A DNA stretch of 64,000 nt, taken from contig NZ_CP014989.1 of the NCBI RefSeq assembly GCF_001685415.1, forward strand, positions 2,108,001-2,172,000. Reading direction: 5' to 3'. Under the pieces are notes generated by a model. It did no database searches, was not told the origin of the DNA, and saw nothing but the letters and a program-made list of their open reading frames with translations. Positions 44,660-53,343 of the stretch are shown here, one piece after another (positions within the stretch are counted from its first letter, which is position 1; each line of letters starts with the position of its first letter). The translations under genes were made by a program, and so were the position numbers. This DNA comes from Serinicoccus hydrothermalis (GTDB taxonomy: Bacteria; Actinomycetota; Actinomycetes; Actinomycetales; Dermatophilaceae).

Positions 44660-44722
44660 GCAGCAGGGCGGATCGTGCAAGGATGGCCAGAGACGCTGTG
44701 CAGTCTTCCCTGCATCTCGACA
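44660..44722 (-). repeat. Transposon right end (second element)
   Basis: Minus-strand reading begins TGTCGAGATGCAGGGAAG, then CTGCACAGC, and ~33 bases in CTTGCACGATC. The first 13 bases equal the left end at 25600. Terminal ACA on the plus strand at 44720-44722. Confidence 0.72.
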
Positions 44723-45057
44723 CAAGAATCACCCGACGTTATGCACCTCGTGCGTGTCGTCCCACCCCTCTTATGGGTTGAGTTCGGTCGCCCGCCGACC
44801 CGTTTGCGAGTACGCCCTCGGACTGTGCCCGGGTGGACGAGGTTCCCCCGACTCGTTCCGTCGGCGGCACGGCACGCCTGCGGTCGGTGGCCCGAGCGGG
44901 CAAGGGTCGTGACAGCGCGCTCATGCCGAAGAGCGGTCGTTCTGCTCGTGGGTGGTTGGGCGGCAGGGATGAGCGTCAGACAGCAGCTTCTGGGTCGAAT
45001 CGCGAAGAATGCAGGCTCGTTGTTCAGCTGCAGGTGAACGCTGACCGGCTAGCCCGC
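44723..45057. other. Non-coding spacer between Tn7-like segment and ISL3
   Basis: About 335 bases. Several short open frames exist but none has a binding site or recognisable protein. GCTCATGCCGAAGAGC-like text near 44920 echoes GCTCATGCCGATGAGC at 41343-41358. Likely old flanking or mobile debris. Confidence 0.4.
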
Positions 45058-45096
45058 GTGAAACCGGCTCTTCAACTTTGAGCGTGGTTCGGGTGT

Positions 45097-45713
45097 TCAC
45101 GCCGCGATGGGTCGGGGCGCGTAGCCAATGATGCGGCATCGGTAGTTGTCGTGGTTGCGGTAGCCGCGGCCGACTCTCTTGATCGTCTTGGCGGTCAGGT
45201 TCGCCGCCTCGGTTCTCGCGTTCGTGATCCTGGTCCGGCAGAAGGTGAGGAGCTCGCGACGCCAGGCCTTCAGGGTGCGGAACAGTGCGACCGGCTCGGG
45301 CAGGTGGGTGGCTCGGACGGCGCTCTCGAGGCGGGCCCAGTGCCGCTGGAACGAGGGAGTGTCCCGGGCGGTGAGGAGCTGGCGGACGTGCTCCTTGATG
45401 CCCCAGGCGACGGCAAGCTCGAGGTCCTCGGCCAGGATCTGCTGCAGCTTGGCCCGTTGGCGCACGGTGAGCCGGTCGCCGGCGCACGTGAGCAGCTTGC
45501 GGTACTTCCACGGGGTATCGCACGCCCTGCCACGGCGCTCGTGCAGCTCCCACACCCGCCGCCGCCTCACTTTGGTGACCATCTCGTTGGCCAGGCGCAC
45601 CACGTGCCAGTGGTCGACGCTGACCCTCGCCCTGGGCAGCGCCTTGCGGGCGGCGGCACGGAACTCACTGGACATGTCCAGTGCGACGATCTTCACCCGC
45701 TGGCGCCACCACC
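45097..45713 (-). pseudogene. ISL3 transposase, C-terminal half
   Basis: Continues the protein cut at 48301: LRWWRQRVKIVALDMSSEF, then ARVSVDHWHVVRLAN (the DDE core with catalytic Asp), KEHVRQLL and the C-terminal ITNARTEAANLTAKTIKRVGRGYRN, typical of ISL3 (the catalytic Glu is within TEAAN). There is no own start. Removal of the IS21 element and one ACCACC copy joins ARPRW in frame to WRQRV. Confidence 0.88.
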
Positions 45714-45838
45714 TGAGTGTGCCAGTCTGAAGTGGCCCCACTTGGAGGTGTAGTGCTGGTCTGAAGTGGCCCCACCCTCGACCCCGAACTTCCCTCTACT
45801 GTCCGGATCGTCTGCCAAGGCGATCACGGAGGTGGAGG

Positions 45839-47392
45839 GTGAAGGAGAGATCGAGAGTGGAGCAGTTCGAACGTATCCGACGCGACCGGCGCGATGAAGG
45901 CCTGTCGATCAGAGAGCTCGCCAGGAAGCACCGTGTGCACCGGCGCACGGTCCGTGCGGCGTTGGCCGACGCGGTCCCACCGCCACGGAAGGTGCCCGAG
46001 CGTGAGGCACCTGTCACGGGTGCGCACGTGGAACTCGTGCGGTCCTGGTTGACGCAGGACCTGGACGCGCCCCGCAAGCAGCGGCACACCGCCCGCCGGG
46101 TCTGGCAGCGGCTGATCGAGGAGGAAGGAGCGGTCGTGGCCGAGTCCACGGTGCGCAACCTCGTGGCCGGCCTACGCGCCGAGGTCGCCGGGTCACAGAC
46201 CCAGGTGATGATCGTCCAGGAGCACCCGCCGGGTGAGGAGGCCGAGGTCGACTTCGGTGAGTTCCGCGCCAGCATCGGCGGCGTCGTGCTGCGGCTGTGG
46301 ATGTTCTGCATGCGCCTGTCGCACTCGGGCCGGGCGTTCCACTACGCCTACGCCAACCAGTCCCAGGAGTCTTTCCTGGACGGGCACGTGCGCGCGTTCG
46401 CCGCGTTCGGCGGGACACCGACCGGGATGATCCGCTACGACAACCTCAAGCCCGCGGTCATCCGGTGCGCGTTGGGCAGGGAACGGTTCGAACACCCACG
46501 CTTCGTTGCCCTGCGGTCGCACTACGGCTTCGACTCTTTCTACTGCCAGCCCGGGATCGAGGGCGCGCACGAGAAAGGCGGGGTCGAAGGAGAGATCGGC
46601 CGGTTCCGTCGCCGGCACCTGACCCCGGTCCCGCACGTGGGCTCCCTGGCCGCGCTGAACGAGGCGATGGCCGCCGCCGACGCCCGCGACGACGCCCGCC
46701 GCATCGGCGCCCGCCGGGTCACCGTCGGAGCCATGTTCGCGGACGAGGCCCCGCTGCTGCTGGCGTTGCCACCAGTCCCCTTCGACGCTTCGGCGGCACT
46801 GTCGGTGCGGGTGGACGCCAAGGCGCGAGTGTGCGTGCGCCAGTCGTACTACTCGGTCCCGGCCCGCTACGCCGGGACCCGCCTGGACGTCGCGCTCGGC
46901 GCCACGACCGTGCGGGTGCTGGACCGCGGCACGGTGATCGCCGAGCACGTCCGCTCCCTGCACAAGGGCTCCCAGGACCTGGTGCTGGACCACTACCTGG
47001 AGGTCCTGACCCGCAAACCCGGCGCCCTGGCCGGCTCGAGCGCGTTGGCGACCGCCCGGGCGAACCGGACGTTCACCCCGGTCCACGAGGCGTACTGGAG
47101 GGCCGCCCGTGCCCGCCTGGGCGACAGCGGCGGCACCAGGGCGTTGATCGAGGCGCTGCTGCTGCACCGCACCCTGCCCACCCACGCGGTGCTGACCGGG
47201 ATCACCGAGGCCACGACAGCCGGGGTCTTCGACGCCGACGTCATCGCCATGACCGCCCGCCGGCTCCTGCACGCGACGCCCAGCCCGCCACCGGTGCCCG
47301 TGCCCGAGGGTGCACCACCAGCGGCCCTGGTCCACCGCCCGGCGCCCTGCCTGGGTTCCTACGACCAGCTGCTCACCGGGGCCGGAGCATGA
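45839..47392 (+). CDS. istA: IS21 transposase IstA
   Basis: A 517-residue transposase. The N-terminal helix-turn-helix is SIRELARKHRVHRRTVRAAL; the integrase core has catalytic D (EAEVDFGEF), D (MIRYDNLKPAV) and E (GGVEGEIGRF), then the Mu-like C-terminal barrel QSYYSVPARYAGTRLDV. GTG at 45839 follows GGAGGTGGAG. It works with IstB, whose gene overlaps its stop (ATGA). Confidence 0.93.
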   Translation: MKERSRVEQFERIRRDRRDEGLSIRELARKHRVHRRTVRAALADAVPPPRKVPEREAPVTGAHVELVRSWLTQDLDAPRKQRHTARRVWQRLIEEEGAVVAESTVRNLVAGLRAEVAGSQTQVMIVQEHPPGEEAEVDFGEFRASIGGVVLRLWMFCMRLSHSGRAFHYAYANQSQESFLDGHVRAFAAFGGTPTGMIRYDNLKPAVIRCALGRERFEHPRFVALRSHYGFDSFYCQPGIEGAHEKGGVEGEIGRFRRRHLTPVPHVGSLAALNEAMAAADARDDARRIGARRVTVGAMFADEAPLLLALPPVPFDASAALSVRVDAKARVCVRQSYYSVPARYAGTRLDVALGATTVRVLDRGTVIAEHVRSLHKGSQDLVLDHYLEVLTRKPGALAGSSALATARANRTFTPVHEAYWRAARARLGDSGGTRALIEALLLHRTLPTHAVLTGITEATTAGVFDADVIAMTARRLLHATPSPPPVPVPEGAPPAALVHRPAPCLGSYDQLLTGAGA

Positions 47393-48189
47393 GCGCGGCC
47401 ACGCCAGCGGTCACCGCGCTCGGTGCCGACGCCGCCCAGGCCGCGGTCACCGCCGCCGCCAAGGCCCTGGGGCTGCCGACCGTGCGGGAGGAAGCCGCCC
47501 GGTACGCGGCCGCGGCGGCCAAGGCCCGCCTGACCCACCTGGCATTCCTGGCCGAGGTGCTCTCCGCCGAGTGCGACGACCGTGAGCACCGGCGCCGACA
47601 ACGTCGGATCAACGAGGCCAAGTTCCCCCGCCACAAGCGCCTGTCCGACTTCGACACCGCCCGCCTGCCCGACCTGCCCGCCGCGACCCTGGCCCACCTG
47701 GGCACCGGCGCGTGGATCGAGGCCGGGCAACCGCTGGTGCTGCTCGGCGACTCCGGAACCGGCAAGACGCACCTACTCATCGCCCTGGGCATGGCCGCGG
47801 CCGAGCAGGGTCACCGGGTCCGCTACATCACCACCGCGGCCCTGGTCAACGAGCTGACCGAGGCCGCCGACGACAAGCAGCTCACCCGCGTGGTCAACCG
47901 GTACGCCCGACTGGACCTGCTGTGCCTGGACGAGATCGGCTACGTCCACCTCGACCCCCGCGGGGCCGAGCTGCTCTTCCAGATCATCACCGCCCGCGAG
48001 GAACGAGCCTCCATCGCCTGCGCGTCCAACGCCCCGTTCAGCGAGTGGGGCACCACCTTCACCGACCCCCGACTGGCCGCCGCCGTCGTCGACCGGCTCA
48101 CCTTCAACGCCCACATCATCAACACCGGCACCCAGTCCTACCGACTCGCTACCACCCGCACCCGCCAGGAGGTGACCCCACCACGCTGA
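47389..48189 (+). CDS. istB: IS21 helper ATPase IstB
   Basis: A 266-residue AAA+ protein of the IstB/DnaC group. LVLLGDSGTGKTHLLIAL is Walker A, LLCLDEIGYVHLDPRGAELLFQII Walker B, SNAPFSEW the sensor. It loads target DNA for IstA. ATG overlaps the istA stop. Confidence 0.93.
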   Translation: MSAATPAVTALGADAAQAAVTAAAKALGLPTVREEAARYAAAAAKARLTHLAFLAEVLSAECDDREHRRRQRRINEAKFPRHKRLSDFDTARLPDLPAATLAHLGTGAWIEAGQPLVLLGDSGTGKTHLLIALGMAAAEQGHRVRYITTAALVNELTEAADDKQLTRVVNRYARLDLLCLDEIGYVHLDPRGAELLFQIITAREERASIACASNAPFSEWGTTFTDPRLAAAVVDRLTFNAHIINTGTQSYRLATTRTRQEVTPPR

Positions 48190-48229
48190 CCCCCTCCGGG
48201 GAGACCGAGCACCATCGACACGCCCTCAG

Positions 48230-48244
48230 CCCCCCCCCCCCCCC
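48230..48244 (+). repeat. Run of 15 C residues
   Basis: An uninterrupted C15 tract between the istB stop and the right end of the IS21 element. Such runs slip during replication and sequencing, so the true length is uncertain. Confidence 0.85.
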
Positions 48245-48300
48245 GAGGGTGGGGCCAAATCAGAACAGCACAGTGGGGCCAAATGGACTTGTCATTCTCA

Positions 48301-48976
48301 ACCACCGGGGCCGGGCGCCCAGCCACGCCTTGACGGTCGCGCCGCGGCGGCCGTCGACGACGTCCAGGATGGCGCCGTCGTCCAGGTCGGTGAACACGAT
48401 CGACCAGGGCTCGACCCGCTTCACGGACTGGGTGTCGGGGTCGCGCAGGTAGCGCACGGTGCGGAACCGGTGCTCATCGATCCCCAGGCGCGCCACGTGC
48501 CGGCGGTCCACGCCGGTGTCCAGGTCCACGGTGGTGGTCAGCATGCGCATCACCGTCGGCCACGACAGGGCCGCTTCGTCCGCGACGCGGGACACCGCGC
48601 GGGGCTCGGCCCGGCAGGCGGAGATCACCTGCTCGGCCAGCCGGGTCGTGACCCGTGCCCGGGCCGGTAGTTGCTCGGTCTCCTCGGTGAACGAGCGCCG
48701 CGGGCACAGCGCCTCACCGCAGGCGTACCGCCGCTTGCGCACGACCACATCCAGCGGCTGCCCGCCGCAGGTCACGTCTTTCACGTGTTGGGTCGGCCGG
48801 GCCTGGACCCGCGAGGACAGCACCCCGCAGGACGGGCACGCGCCCTCGCCGGCGACCGTCTCGATCAGCACCCGCCTCGGTTGGTCGCCGACAGCAGCGC
48901 CGGCGCTCACGACTCGGTAGCCGGACAGGTTGAACAGTATCGACGCCGCATCGACGTCGAACGTACGCTGGTGCAC
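48301..48976 (-). pseudogene. ISL3 transposase, N-terminal half
   Basis: The first ~225 residues of the transposase. ILFNLSGYRVV, then zinc finger ACPSCGVLSSRV and CGEALCPRRSF, the helix-turn-helix VADEAALSWPTVMRML, and LGIDEHRFRTVRYL with the first catalytic Asp. The frame is cut at VKAWLGARPRW by the IS21 element. The GTG start at 48976 is the likeliest. Confidence 0.88.
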
Positions 48977-49144
48977 GCTCGCGGTCCTCGCTCTTGGATG
49001 CCTAGACAACACCCATGCTGGCGCAGGGCCGCGAGCCCTACTTCAGGGCCCCACCACGCTCAAAGTCGAAGAGCCGTGAAACCATGTCACGGTGGGAGGT
49101 GAGGCAGTCGCTGCCCCCGCTGATCCGGCTCCGGCCGCGCGACG

Positions 49145-50092
49145 TCAGATGCCGATGTCCTCGTAGGACCGTGGGTCCTCGACCGGCTCGAGGTGCAGGT
49201 GCACACGCAGGTCCGGGTACTCCACCAGAAGCGCGTCGGTCAGGTCCTCGGCCACGTCGTGCCCGCGCTTGACCGTCCAGATGCCCGGGACCAGCAGGTG
49301 CATCTCCATGAACCTGCGGTGTCCCGACTCCCGGGTTCGGATGGCGTGGTAGTGCACGTCCTCGCCCTCGAACCGGGCGATGAACGTCTCGATGACACCG
49401 ACGATCCGTGCGTTGTCCTCGGCCGGGAGCGAGCCGTCCATCAGGCCGGCCGTGGAGGCCCGGAGGAGCCCCCACCCGGTGACGAGGATGTTCACCCCGA
49501 CAGCGAAGGCGATGATCGGGTCCAGCCGCTCCCACCCCGTGAGCCACACCAGGATGACGCCCACGACGACGCCGACGGAAGTCCACACGTCGGTGAGCAG
49601 GTGCTTGCCGTCGGCGACGAGGGTAATGGACCGGTGCTTCTTCCCTGCGCGCAGCAGCACCCAGGCAACCGTGCCGTTGAGGACGGAGGCGAGGATCGCG
49701 ATGGCTAGGCCGATCCCGACGTTCTCCAACGGTGACGGGTCCAGGAATCGGCGAACCGAGGCCATCAGGATGACCGCGGCGGCGATGAAGATCATCACGC
49801 CCTCGACCGCCGCGGAGAAGTACTCCGCCTTGCTGTGGCCGAAGTTGTGCTTGCGGTCCGGCGGCTTGATGGCCACGCGCAGCGCGACCAGCGCGACCAC
49901 CGCGGCCACCAGGTTGACGCTGCTCTCCGCGGCGTCGGAGAGCAGACCCACGGAATCGGTCAGCCACCAGGCGGTGCCCTTGAGCAGGATCGTCGCGATC
50001 GCCGTGGCGATGGACAGCCAGGCGTACCGCGTCAGGTCCTCGGGCGCGGGGTGGCGGGTGCTGAGGGTGGGCTTCTCAGTGGGGCCAGGCAT
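49145..50092 (-). CDS. Cation diffusion facilitator 1
   Basis: A 315-residue CDF exporter. Six helices with the metal-site helices DSVGLLSDAAESSVNLVAA (II) and DGKHLLTDVWTSVGVVVGV (V), the linker RKHNFGHSKAEYFSAAVEG, and a C-terminal ferredoxin-like domain with HYHAIRTRESGHRRFMEMHLLVPG. Zn, Co, Fe or Mn are possible ions. ATG at 50092 lies 17 bases inside the end of the upstream CDF gene. Same operon and probably the same regulator. Confidence 0.87.
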   Translation of the reverse strand: MPGPTEKPTLSTRHPAPEDLTRYAWLSIATAIATILLKGTAWWLTDSVGLLSDAAESSVNLVAAVVALVALRVAIKPPDRKHNFGHSKAEYFSAAVEGVMIFIAAAVILMASVRRFLDPSPLENVGIGLAIAILASVLNGTVAWVLLRAGKKHRSITLVADGKHLLTDVWTSVGVVVGVILVWLTGWERLDPIIAFAVGVNILVTGWGLLRASTAGLMDGSLPAEDNARIVGVIETFIARFEGEDVHYHAIRTRESGHRRFMEMHLLVPGIWTVKRGHDVAEDLTDALLVEYPDLRVHLHLEPVEDPRSYEDIGI

Positions 50093-51206
50093 GCGGAGCC
50101 ACCGGGGTTTGGGCGGGCTGCGTGGCTTCACGGATCGGTGCAGGTTCACCGGCCCCTGGCACCACGTATACGCCGACCCGTTCAAGGTGGGGCACCATCC
50201 GCATCAGGTGCTCACGTACTCGGGCGGAGAGCTCGTGCGCCCGCGGCAGCGTCAGGCCCGAGTCGGCGGTGATGTCGACCTCGGCGTGCATCCGGTGGCC
50301 TGACCAGCGGGCACGGGCTTCGCCGACGCCGGTGACACCGGGCACTTCAGCAGCAGCAGCCTCCACGCGCTCGAGGGTGCCGTCGTCAACGCCGTCCATC
50401 AGCCTCCTGATGACGGTCCGCACGGAGGCGATGAGCACGGCAATGATGACCGCGCCGATAACCAGGCCGATCAGCGGGTCGAGCTGCGGCACCCCCAGCC
50501 AGACTCCGATGACGCCAATCGCTACGGCCAGCGATGTCAGTGCGTCGGTGCGCGCGTGCTGACCTTCGGCCACCAGGGCAGCCGATCCGATCCGCCGCCC
50601 GGCACGGATCCGGTAGATCGCCACCGCCTCGTTGCCGGCTGCCCCTATCAGTGCGGCGGCCATGACCCAGCCCAGGTTGGTCAACTCGCGCGGCTGCAGC
50701 AGTGCCCGCACCGACTCCCAGATGATCAGTGCCGCAGACAGTGCGATGACCAGGCCGATCAGCAGCCCCACGAGGTCCTCGGCGCGGCGGTAGCCGTAGG
50801 AGTAGCGCCGGGTCGGCTGCCGGCGCCCGATGCGGAAGGCGATGATCAACGGGATGGTGGTGGCCAGGTGCCCCAGGTTGTGCACGGTGTCCGCCAGCAG
50901 GGCGATCGAACCGCTCAGCGCCACGATGACGATCTGCAGCAGGGCGGTGGCGCCCATCCCAGCCAGGCTGATCCACGCTGCGCGGATGCCGATGCTGCTG
51001 GACTCCTCAGCCGTCTGGATCGAGTCGGTGTGATCGTGGCTGTGCGGCGTCACCGCATGCTTAAACCGGCCCCACATCCCGCCTCCGTGTCCATGAGGCT
51101 CGTGGGCGTCAGCGCCCCCGTGGCCGCTGTGGTGATGGTGGGGAGCGTGGGACCGGTCGGCCGCCGACTCGGCGGAGCGGCGGTTCCTCTGATGGTCGGC
51201 AGTCAC
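50076..51206 (-). CDS. Cation diffusion facilitator 2, His-rich
   Basis: A 376-residue CDF exporter with a His-rich cytoplasmic N-terminus (APHHHHSGHGG and HEPHGHGGG, residues ~21-43) and a second HSHDH cluster, which favours zinc. Helix II carries LLADTVHNLGHLATT (His-x3-His variant) and helix V GQHARTDALTSLAV. A C-terminal dimer domain follows. The GTG start at 51206 is 8 bases from an inverted-repeat operator. Divergent to an ArsR/SmtB-type gene. Confidence 0.87.
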   Translation of the reverse strand: MTADHQRNRRSAESAADRSHAPHHHHSGHGGADAHEPHGHGGGMWGRFKHAVTPHSHDHTDSIQTAEESSSIGIRAAWISLAGMGATALLQIVIVALSGSIALLADTVHNLGHLATTIPLIIAFRIGRRQPTRRYSYGYRRAEDLVGLLIGLVIALSAALIIWESVRALLQPRELTNLGWVMAAALIGAAGNEAVAIYRIRAGRRIGSAALVAEGQHARTDALTSLAVAIGVIGVWLGVPQLDPLIGLVIGAVIIAVLIASVRTVIRRLMDGVDDGTLERVEAAAAEVPGVTGVGEARARWSGHRMHAEVDITADSGLTLPRAHELSARVREHLMRMVPHLERVGVYVVPGAGEPAPIREATQPAQTPVAPHAWPH

Positions 51207-51214
51207 CGAGACAG

Positions 51215-51240
51215 CATACCTGCATAACTACGCAGGTATG
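51215..51240. promoter_or_regulatory. Inverted-repeat operator between CDF operon and arsR-type gene
   Basis: CATACCTGC (51215-51223) and GCAGGTATG (51232-51240) are a perfect 9-bp inverted repeat with an 8-bp spacer. It lies in the 80-bp gap between the divergent genes. A SmtB/CzrA dimer is the natural binder. Confidence 0.75.
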
Positions 51241-51287
51241 AATCTTTCCTTCATTCTCACCCCCTGCCTGGTCGCTACCCTCGAGAC

Positions 51288-51665
51288 GTGCACGAACAAC
51301 CCATGAACCAGGCACCTGATGACGAGCACGCCCGGATCGCCGCAGAGACGTTCCGCTTGCTCTCGGACCCGACAAGGGTCAAGATCCTGTGGGCATTGGC
51401 GCAGGCTGAAGTGAGCGTGAACGTCCTGGCCGACCTGGTCGACGCCTCACCTACCACGGTCAGCCAGCACCTGTCCAAGCTCCGCCTGGCTGGCCTGGTG
51501 AGCAGCCGGCGCACCGGCACGTACGTGCACTACACCGGGACCGACCCCCATGTGCACAGTCTGCTCGCCGAGGCCCTCTCGCACGCAGAGCATGTCACCG
51601 GCACCGCCAGCGGCGACGACCCTCACAGCTACCCTCGCCCCGAACCCGGTGCGCGGCGAGCCTGA
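51288..51665 (+). CDS. ArsR/SmtB-family zinc/cobalt-sensing repressor
   Basis: A 125-residue winged-helix protein: IAAETFRLLSDPTRVKILWAL and VNVLADLVDASPTTVSQHLSKLRLAGLVSSRR. Near the end, DPHVHSLLAEALSHAEH matches the alpha-5 zinc site D-x-H-x10-H-x2-H of CzrA/SmtB exactly. There is no CxC arsenic site. Metal binding should release the operator and induce the two CDF exporters. Start GTG 51288; ATG 51303 is an alternative. Confidence 0.87.
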   Translation: MHEQPMNQAPDDEHARIAAETFRLLSDPTRVKILWALAQAEVSVNVLADLVDASPTTVSQHLSKLRLAGLVSSRRTGTYVHYTGTDPHVHSLLAEALSHAEHVTGTASGDDPHSYPRPEPGARRA

Positions 51666-52357
51666 CGGGCACCTGACGCTGATGAGCGCGCGCTGGGCGA
51701 TGCGCGTTCAGAGATCCCGTTGCTTCGGGTCGGTTACGAGCCAAGGTGGTCGACATGCATGACCTGGACGTTCTTCATCGCCTGTGGCTCGTCACTGACT
51801 GGCGATCAGACACCCGCTTCGGCAGCGGGAGCGTGCGGCCCCGAGCTCTTGGTTGCTACTAGCTCCGTCGAGACAGCTGCGGTCTGCCCCCGGGTCCACC
51901 CGGTTTGCCGACGCCAGGGTGCGGGTGGTTCGTAGTCTTCGTCCCAGGGCATGGGCATGTAGGAGCGGCAGTCCGGCTGGCGCGGCCCGGGCCAGGGATC
52001 ACCAAACGAACGTCGGCATGCGCAGACGTTCTCCACGTTCGGGTTGCGCGGGATGCGGAAGCACGGCGACTTCAGCTCAGTGACCGGGGCCGCGGGGCGG
52101 CCATCGTGGGACCGGAAGATCCCGGGCTGGTCACCGTGGGCGGGTGGGTGGACAGTAGGGGTGTGGACCGCGGTCGACCTCGGACACTTCTTCGTGCCGG
52201 TGAGCCAGTTAACTCAGTGTGAGGTGCGGGGCCTGCCACGGGAACCGTGGATTGTTGCTACGAGCACGAGAGTCAGATTCCAGAACTCGATCAGCCCCGC
52301 TCGCGGTCCGCACCCGACACCCGACACCCGACACCGACACCCGAAGGAGCGGAAGAA
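51666..52357. other. Non-coding debris between regulator and IS110 remnant
   Basis: About 690 bases without a gene I can support. A minus-strand frame of 76 codons (51806-52036) has no binding site. CACCCGA-type tandem units at about 52312-52343 precede the IS110 remnant. Confidence 0.45.
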
Positions 52358-52951
52358 GTGCTGCACCCGCGTTGCGCGGGGCTCGACCTGTCGAAGCGAG
52401 ACGCGAAGGCGTGCGTGCGGATCGTGCCGGAGGGCAAGGTCCGTGCTATCGAGGAGATCACCACCTGGTCCTCGATGAGCGGGGACATCCTCGCCCTGCG
52501 CGAGCACCTGGTCGCCGCGGGCGTGACGTGCGTGGTGATGGAAGCCACGGGTGACTACTGGAAACCGTTCTAGTACCTGCTCGAGGACGGCCCGTTCGAG
52601 GTCATGCTGGTCAACGCCCGCGATGCGAAGAACCTGCCCGGCCGCAAGACGGATGTCTCCGACGCCGCCTGGCTGGCCCAGCTCGCCGCGCACGGGCTGC
52701 TGCGCGCCAGCTTCGTCCCGCCCGAACCGATCCGGGCGCTGCGTGACCTGACTCGCACCCGCACCGCGATCACCCGGGCGCGGACCCGCGAGGCCCAACG
52801 GCTGGAGAAGGTCCTCGAGGACGCCGGGATCAAGCTGTCGGTCGTGGCCACCGACATCATGGGCGTCTCCGGGCGGGCGATGCTGGAGGCGCTGATCGCT
52901 GGCGAGCACGACCCGGCCGTCCTCGCCGATCTGGCCCACCCAACATTGTAA
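52358..52951 (+). pseudogene. IS110-family transposase, broken and truncated
   Basis: GTG at 52358 after AAGGAGCG. CAGLDLSKRDAKACV and VVMEATGDYW carry the first acidic residues of the DEDD RuvC-like domain, then an in-frame TAG (52571-52573, probably from TGG) interrupts KPF/YLLEDG. Frame continues TDVSDAAWLAQL with the next Asp and stops at LADLAHPTL, before the C-terminal transposase_20 domain. About half of the usual ~400 residues remains. Confidence 0.85.
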
Positions 52952-53343
52952 GACCGCCGCCTCGTGATTCTAAGAATCAGTCCAGGTTATGCATCTCAGC
53001 ATGTGGTGGGGACACCCTCGTTATGCCCACGGCTGATCCGCGTCGGTGACGGTTCGGCCAAGCTGTGTCTGGTGTCGATACACACGATCTTGTGAAGGTG
53101 GGAGCCCTTGCTCTTGGCGGGCCACTGTTGACGATCTCGGTTGTTGACGGCCGCGTCGGGTGACGACGAGTGCGTCATGATCGGTGACGATGTGGGTAGG
53201 TGAATGGAAGGCACCGGCCCGGCGGGGCCTTGGTTGTCAGGGTGACGTGGTGGTGGTCATTCTGTCGTGACTTCTGTCAGCGGCGCTTGAAGACTGGACG
53301 GTAACGGCGCTCGAAAAGTGGACACCCCAAGCACGATTGGAGA

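Larger units (their letters stand above)
42026..44722 (+). mobile_element. Transposase-free Tn7-like segment carrying a metal-resistance cassette
   Basis: A 2.7-kb segment with a left end at 42026 (TGTCGAGATGCACCCAATCT) plus a second site at 42072 (TGTCGAGATGCAGCGAAG), and a right end ending at 44722. It contains merR, the small CPNW protein gene and the disulfide reductase gene, but no transposition gene. It starts only 18 bases after the right end of the larger element. It is either a miniature element moved in trans or the distal part of one composite. Flanks are GCAGA and CAAGA, not a perfect duplication. Confidence 0.6.
45714..48300 (+). mobile_element. IS21-family insertion sequence within ISL3
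   Basis: A 2587-bp element with istA and istB. The ends start TGAG on both sides and share GGCCCCAC inside; repeated GTGGCCCCAC/GTGGGGCC blocks at 45732 and 45766 and at 48249 and 48274 are the multiple binding sites typical of IS21. ACCACC at 45708-45713 and 48301-48306 is the 6-bp target duplication. It is probably intact and recent, since the interrupted ISL3 frame is still perfect. Confidence 0.9.
45066..49075 (-). mobile_element. ISL3-family insertion sequence, interrupted by IS21 element
   Basis: Terminal inverted repeats GGCTCTTCAACTTTGAGCG (from 45066) and its partner ending at 49075 (one mismatch, G for A) continue to 23 bases. GTGAAACC directly flanks both ends (45058-45065 and 49076-49083), an 8-bp target duplication, as expected for ISL3. 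Without the inserted IS21 element and one target copy it is about 1.4 kb. The transposase is on the minus strand. Confidence 0.9.

Noticed and set aside
25595-44727. A 5-bp target duplication for the Tn7-like element(s)
   Set aside because: Flanks TCGAG (25595-25599), CCTGG (42008-42012), GCAGA (42021-42025) and CAAGA (44723-44727) do not match in any pairing.
51806-52036. Small minus-strand reading frame of 76 codons
   Set aside because: No ribosome-binding site, no recognisable domain, and it lies in mobile-element debris.
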